Shown in pieces: positions 54,974 through 64,000 of a stretch of DNA of 64,000 nucleotides. The position numbers and the translations under genes were made by a program. The stretch lies in contig JAIVFJ010000025.1 of the NCBI GenBank assembly GCA_025765615.1, positions 62,001 through 126,000 on the forward strand. The letters are read 5' to 3'. How positions within the stretch are numbered: the first letter of the stretch is position 1; every line of letters begins with the position of its first letter. The DNA is from Zopfochytrium polystomum. Taxonomy: Eukaryota > Chytridiomycota > Chytridiomycetes > Chytridiales > Chytridiaceae. The notes beneath the pieces are model-generated. The model was not told the origin of the DNA. It was given only the letters and a program-made list of their open reading frames with translations, and did no database searches.

Positions 54974-57900
54974 ATGCGATCGCTACTGCGTGTTGGCGAC
55001 AGGCTCGTCGACGGCGTCGTCGACGGCGGCGTCGCTCGACGACAAAGACGACGACTCCAGCAGCAGCAGCAGCACCCGCCGCAGCAGCATTTCCACGTAT
55101 CGCCGGACGCAGACACCCGCTGCCTCTTTGTGGTGGTCGAGGACGCGGTCGGGGACGACGACACCGCCCCGCGCTCGATCGTCCTTGTCAGGGCTCCGAT
55201 CGAGAGAGGCGCTGCAGGCAGCAAAAGCTCATCCTCCGCCTCGACCTCCTTCCCACTCGAGCTGCCGCCGGCCCCGCCCGCGGATTCGCCCCTCGATCCG
55301 GCGGCCCGTGCCGCCGTCTCACTCCTGGCACGCGCCGTCGTCGGCGTCCAGCACCTTCCGGATCTCGACTCGGTCTGCGTCGCGTACGCCGCCGGGGACA
55401 TTTTGCTCGTGCCGTCGTCTGGCGACGGTCCAGAGGTATTTCTGTTTGAGAGCGAATGGGTGGCGGCCAATTTGGGACGGACGCGGGCTGGAGGGGGGGT
55501 CTTTTGTGCAACGGAGCCTCGCGAACGCCGGCGCCCGTCGGGATGCTATTTTTGTTGAATCTGCTTCTGTTTCAAACCCGGCTTCTGTTTGTCGGCATTG
55601 CCAGAACGTCGTCGGTACTGTCGATTCTGGCATCTTGGCCATGGAATGGAGCCCCGATCGCGAGCTTGTCGTTCTCGTCACTGGTGCATACTCGGTCCTC
55701 GTCATGACAAAAGACTTTGACGTGATTGCGGAGACGCGCGGAATCACCGAAGAATACGGAGCAGGTACTTTCCAATGCACGCACCTTGGCGAAAGCCCGC
55801 TGAAAAAAATAACGACGAACTTTTATTATCATTCTTTCGCTCGCCGGCCTGCAATGCAGAGGAGTTCGTCAACGTCGGCTGGGGAAAGAAGGAGACGCAG
55901 TTTCACGGAAAAGCTGGGAAGGCAGCAGCTCAGGCGAAAGCGCCAGAGGTTATTCAAGCCCTGTCAGAGGACGACGACCGCTTGCCTCGCGTTTCCTGGA
56001 GGGGAGACGGGTCCTACTTTGTGTGCTCCCTGATCGACGAGACGCAAGGTGGGCGCGACGGCCCCAATCCGAATATTTTTTAATTTTTATTTTTATTTTT
56101 ATTTTTTTGGCTAACGGTGCTTCACCTGACCTTTCGTTCTCACTTTCGATTCATTCAGGGAAACGCGTTCTAAGAGTGTACAATAGGGACGTTGTTCTTC
56201 AGTCCACCAGCGAATCAGTCCCACACCTGGAGCACGTCCTTTCATGGCGACCGTCCGGCAACCTCATTGCATCAACGCAGCGCCTGCCGCACCGCCACGA
56301 CGTTGTCTTTTTCGAACGGAACGGGCTTCGGCACGGGGAATTTACACTCCGCGAGCCAGCGACGACAAAAGTCTTGGAACTGGAGTGGAACCAGGATTCG
56401 ACGGCACTCGCGATGCTGCTCCAGCGTGCGCCGACCGATGGCAGCGCTTCTGCCCAGCGATGCCTCCAGATATGGACGACAGGAAACTACCACTGGTATC
56501 TGAAACAGGAGATCAGAGCGTTCGACAATGACAGCATTGCGACGTTCGCGTGGGACCCCGAGGAGTCCCTTCGCGTCTACGTGGTATTCACCAGTGAGTA
56601 TTTTTGTTTTTGACCTCCAACTATGATCGACCAACCCAAAACGTTTCGATCCATAACCGATGTACCAAGGCGGCCTGCTGCGAGTACTAGATTTCGTGTT
56701 CGACATTCAGACGTCCAGCTCAGGCTCTGACGAATGTTCCGCCTCAGTCGCAGTCAACGACGGATCGACGATCCTATTGACGCCGTTCCGATCGACGAAT
56801 TTCCCGCCGCCCATGTCTGCGACAAAGATTCAGGGCCTGGTGGCCTCTGTGTCGCATGTCGCTTTTGGCGGCGGTGTGGGCGGAGACGACATTGCGACGT
56901 TGTTGGCGGATGACTCTATCGTTCTTTGGCGATCGCAAGGCAAAGGTCGCCAGGCACCCAAGCTGTTGGGGACTGTCGAGTTGAGTTTGCCTCGGCTTTT
57001 TCTTTCTCCTCCATTTTTTCCTCTATTGTTTCGCGTAATTTGCCCACTGAACTCTCTTTGTTCTTCCACATACTCTATCAGCTTCGCTGTTCCTGACGGG
57101 ACTGTCCTGCGCCAGCTCGAGTGGTTTGACGACTCCACCGCAATCACTCTCGCGTCGTCGGACGATCCCGCAAAACCTGAATCTGTCGTGATCTTGAACC
57201 TGGATCTCTCCAGCATTCAAAAGGAGCGGATCCCGGTTCGGCAGTCTCATTGGATCGCAGTGCCTGGCGGAATCGCTTACAGGCTGTACGCATCCCTCCG
57301 CTCCCGCGTCGTACTGGTTGAAAATTCAGCGGGCTCGGTCTACAAGTGTGAGTTGTGGACTCTTCCTCTCGCGTGCGGCCGATTTTTCTTTTCATTCTCC
57401 GTTCGTTTTCATCCTGCTTGCTTATACCCGTGTTTCGCGCAGTGGACCTTGAACGACAGGCGCTAGGACTTTTCTGCCACTTTCCGACGCCGTGCCCGTG
57501 GCTCTCGTGCACGGCGCTGGTTGGCGACCCAACCACGGTAACTGAGCGACGAGTTGTTTTTCATCACCCGTCCGTCCCTCCTCTTGTTTCTTGACCCTTT
57601 GGACAAGTCTCAAATGAGGGTGGAGATGAAGGGGCGGTGCGCGCTAACCACAGGAAACCTCGCTCTATTTTTGCTCAGATTGTGGCCATCGGCCTGTCGG
57701 ATCGAAACGCGCTCTACATCAACGATCATCTGGTGTCGCAGGAAGTCACGTCGTTCACGGTGCACGACAGGCACGTCATTCTCACGACGCTTTCGCATTC
57801 GGCGCGCTTTGTGTCGCTAGATGTCAAGAGCGAAGGTGGGGCCTCTTTTTTTTTTTGTTTTTGTTTTTCTCACTTTTGCACCCTTTGGCGAATATGGTAA

Positions 57901-60900
57901 ACCGCTTTTTAAACAAACAAAAACAACGACACAGGCGAGTTAATGTTGGAACCGCTCGACCTCATGGCGCAGGACGAGAAGATTCGGCGGGTGGAGCGAG
58001 GCTCAAAGATTGTGGTCGCCGTGCCAAAGGACATGAAGCTTGTTTTGCAGGTTTGGCGGGCAACGAAACTTCCCTTCTGATTCTCAAAGTCGTCTCGAGT
58101 GAATGGAAAGTCTAAAGCGAATTTACCTCCCCTCTCTTAACGCTGCGCAAAACATACAGATGCCTCGGGGCAACCTGGAGACCGTGTACCCTCGCGCCCT
58201 GGTCCTCCAAACAGTGCGGTCGATGCTTGACCGGTGCGAAAACGAATCCGGAATTTCCTTCCATCTTTTTGTTGACTCTCAACATCCTCTTACTCTTCTC
58301 CCCCGTTGGTGTTTTTATTCTGTTCTTTGTGTACCAGCCTCGAATTTCGGGACGCTTTTCTGCTGTGCCGCAAGCACCGAATCGACATGAACGTTCTGGT
58401 GGATCACAACGTGAGCTTGTTTGTCGCCAACGCGAAAAAGTTTGTCAGAGACCTGGATGACCCCGACCACCTCAATCTGTTCTTGTCCGGTCTGAGGTCA
58501 GTCCGCTGTTGAGTGGCGGTTTGGGTTGTCGTTTGAGCTGACTTTGCCACACGTCTCAATTTTTAAAATATTTGCAGTGCCCCCGACGCTTCCGCGTCGA
58601 AGTGGCCCGCATACATGGGTGAAAAGTAAGTATAAGGCGACTTGGTTTGATCACGCAATAACAGCGAAAAAAATTACCTCCAAAAACACCGTGACCCAAA
58701 ACTAGCTTGAAGCACAATCAAAAAGTGAACCTCGTGTGCGACTCGGTGCGACTCGGCTTGGAGGGCGAAGACACTCTTCGATACATTTCCACCCTCCTCA
58801 CCACATTTGCCCGCAAGTCGCCTCCTGACCTCGAAGCGGCAATGTCACGAGTCAAGGACCTAAAAAGTAAGTTGGAAATTTCACGACAACTTGACCCCGT
58901 CCTTTTTCCGCATCCCAGTATTAAGTCAAATGGGTGAAAGGGGCCGGAAGATAGCGGTCTTTCGTGTTCAATTCGCTTACTGGACATTGCACTTTCTCCT
59001 CGCCGGTTTCCCCAGCCGTTTCCACCGCGGAAACAGAGAGCGCGCTGAAATATCTGATCTTCCTCGCCGACGCCGACAAGCTGTACGACGTTGCGCTTGG
59101 CATGTACGACTTTCAGCTGGTCGTGCTGGTCGCCCAGTTTTCCCAAAAGGTGGGTCGCGGCTGGTTTTTGTTTTTTGTCAAGACCTTCCTCAACTCGCCC
59201 TGGCTATCTCCAAAAAAAAAAAAAAAAAAAAAAAATGAAAACAAAGGATCCGCGAGAATACCTCCCCTTCCTGACAGAGCTCCGCCAACTGTCGTTGCAC
59301 CGGCAGCGGTTCCGGATCGACGACCACCTGGGGCGACGGGAGAGCGCGATCGGGCACCTCGCGCGCATCGTCAACGAACAAGAGGCGGCGACGGGCGACG
59401 AGGCGCGGGGGAACGAGGCCTTTGCCGAGTTTGTGCGGTACATGCAGACGCACGGGCTGTACAAGCGAGGGATCGGCCTGTTTGAGGGTGATCTGGAGCG
59501 ATCGAACGTGAGCCCGCGCGCTTTCTTTAGTTTTCCCTGGCATTCTCACACTCTACCAACTCCTTCCAGACGCTGTTCGAGGTCTTTGGCGACTACCTGC
59601 GCGAGACCGCGGACCTCGGGCAGGCCGGGCTGATGTACTACATGGCCGGGCAGAAGGGCAAAGCGCTCGACATGTACCGCAAGGACGCAAAGTGGGTCGA
59701 GGCGTTTGCGGTCGCGGCGGAGGTCGGCTTGGACAAGGCCGAGACGGATCGCCTGGCGGACGACCTGTCGGGTAAGGGAGAAGAGGAGGACTCTTGACTG
59801 CACATTCACATGCCGACACGTGGTCCCCCCTTTTCTTTTTTTTTATTTTTTTTTTTATCTTTTCATACTTGACTCACTGTCTCCCCCCCACCTCCAACGA
59901 ACCCTCAGCGGCTCTGGTGGAGCTCGGCAAGTTTTCTGACGCGGCGACGATCATGCAGGACTACCGCAACGACGCGTACGGCGCGGTGCGGGCGCTCGTC
60001 AAGGGGACGATGTGGGCGGAGGCGGCGCGGGTGGCGTTGAAGCACGGGCTGCCGGGGCTGGTGGAGGAGGTTGTCAAGCCGGGGATGCTCGAAGGTTGGT
60101 GTGTGTGTGTGTGTTAGTGTCTTTTTTGTGTTTTTTTTTTTTTTTTTGGTTAGTTGGTTGCTTTGACTACAACATTCATTCCCCCTCCTTTCCTGTCACC
60201 CAATAGGGATGGAAGCTTTGATGGAGGAGATCAAGGAGATGCACGACTCGTTCCTCAAGCACCGCGAGCGGCTGAACTCGGTTCGTCAAAAGATTGCCGA
60301 GCGGCAAGGTAAGAAAAAGAATCTATGACGTCATAAAAAAAATCGCGCCAACGAAAGCCTGATAATCCTAACCTACCAACGAACCAACCAACCAACCACC
60401 CCCTCCCTCCCCGACTAAAATCAAGCCAAAATCGACGCCGGGGAGTACGACCCGCTTCTCGACTCTGTGGACATGATGTCCGACACGTCGTCGATGGCGT
60501 CGTCGGTGCGGTCGCGGTTCACGGGCCCGTCGTCCGTCACGGGCGGAAGCCAAAAGTCGCACCGCAGCGCAGCGAGGTAAAACAGTTTTTTTTTTTTTTT
60601 TTTTTTTAGGAAGCTGTTCAGTCGTCGCTTCCAATGACCAAAACCAAAACTAAAACCAAAAAAAAAACAACACTTAGCGTGGCAAAGAGCCGCAAGAAGG
60701 CGGAGCGGCAGCGGGCGTCGGGGCGGCTCGGGACTGTTTACGAGGAAGAGTTTCTGGTCAACGCGCTGTGCAAGGCGGTCGCAAAGAGCAACTCGCTACG
60801 ACGTAAGAGAGCGTTGTTTTTTGTTTGGTTTTTTTTTTTTTGGCTTTTTTTTTCTTGCTTTTTTTTGCAGTTTCTTTTCTGTTCTCACGCTTCAAAAAAA

Positions 60901-61358
60901 CAAAAAACACACACACACACACACACACTCGCAACAAGCGGACGTCCTCAACCTCGTGACGGCGCTGTTCAAGTACGGGTACCGCCGCGAGGCGAAGGAG
61001 CTGCAGCACGCATTTGGAAATACGATTCCCGTCTTTAAGAGCCGTCTGGAGGGCGTCTTTGAGCCGTACCAACAAAAGGTGAGATGAGGAGGAGGAGATG
61101 CGTGAGTGCGTTTTTGGGTGGTGTAATTGTGAAATCAACTCTTTTTTTTTTTTTTTTTTTTTTTTCTTTCTGTCCATCCAACTTTCCTCTCCTCAGGCGG
61201 CGGCAGCGGCGGCGAGCGGCGAGGACGCAGCGTTGGGGGCTGGGGCGGGGGCGGGGGCGGGGGCGGGGGCGGGCGATGCCAAGGGGCTGCAGCTCAAGTT
61301 TCCGACGGCGGCGCCGGCGTTTTCGGACGAGCGGTGGGGGCTGGAGGTGCTCGAGTGA
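54974..61358 (+). CDS. ELP1: Elongator complex protein 1 (IKAP/ELP1 homologue)
   Basis: Scaffold of Elongator, which modifies wobble uridines of tRNAs in the cytoplasm. Twenty-two exons, in phase throughout: 54974-55435, 55605-55764, 55860-56048, 56159-56593, 56670-56979, 57082-57347, 57443-57537, 57679-57835, 57935-58050, 58160-58233, 58338-58496, 58578-58625, 58706-58866, 59016-59149, 59247-59507, 59570-59771, 59909-60094, 60207-60308, 60426-60576, 60678-60802, 60939-61078, 61197-61358; 1364 aa (human 1332, yeast 1349). Landmarks: MRSLLRVGDRL start; VGWGKKETQFHG, SWRGDGSYF and GNYHWYLKQ in the double beta-propeller; QMPRGNLE near residue 730; [24 protein letters not shown] near 923 in the TPR-like helical part; a basic KSRKKAERQR (about 1226), the tRNA-binding-type patch; and a dimerisation-domain C-terminus ending DERWGLEVLE after an Ala-Gly repeat. 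Exon 1 carries a poly-Gln insertion. Intron 5 uses a GTTGAG donor. Confidence 0.96.
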
Positions 61359-62429
61359 GAAGAGAGGAGACGACCGTGGCGAAGAAGAGGGGTAGAAAGC
61401 GCGCGCGGGAGGTATTGTGGGTTGGGGTTGGGGTTGGACGTTGTGGGTTGGAAGGGAGTTTTCCACGCGTTTTGAGTTTGCGAATCAATCCATCACTCAA
61501 TCATCGATCGAGGCCTGCACAATTTTAAAAATGATAAAAAGCACCGTGCATAATTTGCATTATCGCGCCCTCCTTCTTTGAAACTGCAAGTGGCGATGCG
61601 CAGATTGGAGTAAGGGTGGATGGGGTTGATGGGGTTGATGGAGGGACGGAGCTTGAGTGTGGCGTTGACCTTCTCGCAAGCTCCATGTGCACGCACACGA
61701 GCACGCACGCACGCACGCACGCACGGGACGCAAGCACAATCTTCTTTTTACCGCATGCACGTACTCTTAGTGAGACTCTTCTCGCAATCTAATAATGATT
61801 TGTTTTTCTGTTTTTCCTCAAGGAGGCGGACGAACAACGATCCAAATCAACGAAGACGACGTCGACGTTCGCTGTTTGCTGTCACTCGGTATCACTACCA
61901 ATCACTATTGCCCGTCGCCGTTGCTGTCACCACCCCACAGCATTTTGCTGCCCACTTCTTTTTTCGCTGCCATGGAAACCACGACTCCCACGCGCTTTGC
62001 GCGTGAGATCAGCTACCGACACGCCATTAGGTTAGCCTCATCCTTTTATTGCACTGTCATTGACTCGTTTGTTTCTTTTCTTTCCCCGTCTGGGGTTTGC
62101 CAAAGTCCACCGGCGCATGCTCTGGCGCTTACCATGCTCAGGAACCATGCTCATGCTGGACGGCTTCTGAGTAGTCATGGGCGCGGTGATTTGAAAAAAA
62201 AAAAGTACCCTTGAAGGGATTTATGGCCGATGCGTCTCTCTACTGGAGGGAGGAAAGCATTGGTAATAACGCGACAGCTGCACCTTCTCTTCCTCTCTAA
62301 TTATCATCAATCATCAATCAATCACACTAAAGAAAACCAGCCTTTGCGGCTAAACTGTTTTCCTAATTGCAATTAGATTTTTTGTCTTTGGTGCCCAATC
62401 AAAACTCGGCGGAAAAATCGGAAAAGGAA
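61359..62429. other. 3' flank of ELP1, no established gene
   Basis: Includes the ELP1 3' UTR. A short frame from 61972 (METTTPTRFAREISYRHAIR) ending at 62214 begins in GC-rich sequence with good codon structure and a GTTAGC donor-like site after 20 codons. It could be the first exon of a gene truncated by the repeats to its right, but no family match was recognised. GCAC repeats occur at 61692-61722. Confidence 0.35.
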
Positions 62430-62940
62430 GGAGCTCAATGCGTTGTCTGTCTGTCTATCAGATTGTCTGTCTACCTCCCTGTCTGTAGGACTGGCAGTCA
62501 GTGGGCTATCTGTCTCTCTGTCTGTCTCTCTATCTCTTCGCTCTGTCTCTCTCTCTGTCTCTCTCCCTCGGTCTCTCACTCTGTCTCTCTGTCTCTCTTT
62601 CTCTGCCTGTCTCTCTCTCCCTCTCCTTCTCTCTCTCTCTCCCTGTCTCGCTCTGCCTCTTTCTCCCTCTCTCTCTCCCTGCCTCTCTCCCTCTCTCCCT
62701 CTCTCACTCACTCTCTCTCTCTCCCTGTTTCTCTCTCTCCCTGTCTGTAGGACTGGCAGTCGATGGGCTGTCTGTCTCTCTGTCTGTCTCTCTATCGCAT
62801 CGGTCTCTCTCTGTCTCTCTTTCTCTGTTTCTCTCCCTGTCTCTCTGTCTGTGTCTCTCACTCTGTCTCTCTCCCTGTCTCTCTCCCTGTTTCTCCCTCT
62901 CCCTCTCTCTCTCTGTCTCTCTCCCTCTCCCTCACTCTCT
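62430..62940. repeat. Degenerate CT/CTGT satellite
   Basis: About 500 bp of CTCT, CTGT and CCCT units with two insertions of a GACTGGCAGTC(A/G)(A/G)TGGGCT motif (about 62494 and 62751). Long open frames on both strands here are artefacts. Confidence 0.9.
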
Positions 62941-63794
62941 GGAGCCCCCTGACTCAAAAACATATTTTCCTCTGTCTCTCTGTCTCTTCCTTATCTCTCT
63001 ATCTGTTTCACTGCCTCTGTCTCTGTCCCTCCCTGCAGTTCTTGGTTACTTTCTCGCTTGGGGGCGGGGTGACTCTGGCCATCTCATTGGAGGCAGACCA
63101 ACCCATCTGATAAGGCAGCTGCAAGCAACTTGATGCAACCACAGGAAGGTGTCAGGATAGACAAGTGAGGAGTCTCTTTCTCTCTCTCTATCTCTCTTGA
63201 TCGATTGAGCAGGAGTGACCAACAAAGCTTGGAGTGTTAGCCCCAAGCCACTGACACACTGACAGACAAAGGGGGACAGAAAGAGAGAGAAGTCGCAGTC
63301 TTTCAGCACAGCCACTCTGGCAAACCTGGAACCTCCAACAAACTGAGTGCTGCCCTTGCAGCCTTTGGCCGCTCATGCAGCAACCCATTTGACTGCAACA
63401 GGAAGACTGACAGCCTGTTGAATGCAACAGTCAGCTGGGCACTGGCTCCAAAGTGCTGACAGAACCCAGAGGGAGAAACACAAACAGCCTGTTGACTTTA
63501 GTTCAAACAAAGAGGCAGTCATTGATTGATAGATAGACAACAGCCTGTTGACTGCAAAGAGACAGAGATAGATATTGAGACACACAGCCCATTGACTGCC
63601 ACTCTCAGAGATAGGGAGATAGACAGACGACCCGTTGACTGCCACTCTTATAGACAGACAGCCCGTTGACTTCATTCCATTTTTAGTTTTTAGAGCATGA
63701 TTGAAATGCAAAAGAGAGAGAGTGAGAGAGAGAGGTCGGGAGGCAGGGAGGGAGGAGAGAGAAGCTGGATTTTTTTTTTCAGTCAGGGGGCTCC
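62941..63794. mobile_element. Possible small inverted-repeat element
   Basis: Bounded by GGAGCCCCCTGACTCAAAAA at 62941-62960 and its near-exact inverse (TTTTTTCAGTCAGGGGGCTCC type) ending at 63794, 19 of 20 bp. The interior is non-coding with six imperfect copies of an ACAGCC(T/C)(G/A)TTGACTGC unit between 63411 and 63675. No target-site duplication is obvious. Confidence 0.4.
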
Positions 63795-64000
63795 CCACCC
63801 CCCCTCCACCTCCGCTTGGCCTGCCACACAATGTTCATTGTGGCATGCCACTCTTCTTTCAATCCAGGGACAGATTGCCTGTGTGGGACAACCAATATCC
63901 ATTAAAGGCTTTATCTTTAATCATTTTTTCTCTTCTTTCGTTTTTTTTTTTAATGTTTTTTGGCAAGGATTGCTTACAAGTTGACGGGTATCCCCTAGTT
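63795..64000. other. End of window, no feature seen
   Basis: C-rich tract then AT-rich unassigned DNA up to the window edge. Confidence 0.5.

Noticed and set aside
62373..63133. Ser-Leu or Arg-Glu rich frames over 200 codons in the CT satellite
   Set aside because: Artefacts of CT/CTGT repeats with no stop codons.
62430..63700. CRISPR array from the regular motif in the last 1.5 kb
   Set aside because: The units vary in sequence and spacing, change orientation, and the genome is eukaryotic.

Overview
The window is nuclear DNA of a fungus, on the evidence of its genes. It carries a fungal-type purine permease of the nucleobase-ascorbate transporter (NAT/UapA) family, a protein with the fungal-specific transcription-factor homology region, and a complete Elongator subunit 1 gene. 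Coding exons are GC-rich and split by short GT-AG introns. Between the genes lie retrotransposons, DNA-transposon relics and very long CT/GA/CA microsatellites. The TE load and the mix of piggyBac, Tc1, Ty3, Ty1 and RNase H-bearing LINE elements suggest an early-diverging fungus, but that placement is inference.

Layout. A NAT permease gene (8 exons, + strand) lies at 1.3-3.9 kb. From 4 to 21 kb there is a TE block: a piggyBac relic, two copies of a long LTR with a tRNA-type primer-binding site and a Pol III-like tRNA head, a Ty3/gypsy pol pseudogene on the minus strand, a palindromic LTR-gag-LTR unit, and a second palindromic LTR pair. The transcription-factor-like gene (7 exons, +) is at 24.2-28.1 kb. 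A second TE block (28.9-31.8 kb) holds an inverted promoter-bearing repeat pair and a copia fragment between inverted repeats. A single-exon four-TM MARVEL-like protein gene is at 32.6-34.4 kb. A third TE block (35.2-49.3 kb) contains mariner-type relics, a decayed 7.7-kb LINE with RNase H and a nested stack in which a LINE-tailed element, flanked by a 13-bp target duplication, sits inside an LTR-like repeat that itself sits inside another LINE. A long low-complexity protein gene (minus, 50.1-53.5 kb) is divergent from ELP1 (22 exons, +, 55.0-61.4 kb). The last 2.6 kb is CT-rich satellite and dispersed minisatellite DNA.

The four host-like genes with a recognisable class, plus the low-complexity gene, do not form an obvious pathway. 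The most unusual signal is architectural: four separate palindromic pairs of LTR or promoter repeats in 15 kb (16.8-17.8, 18.2-20.3, 29.8-30.8 and 31.0-31.7 kb). Two of these pairs carry TATA boxes, one pair facing inward and the other outward. All exon models were built by eye from splice signals, reading-phase agreement and family knowledge. No searches were run.
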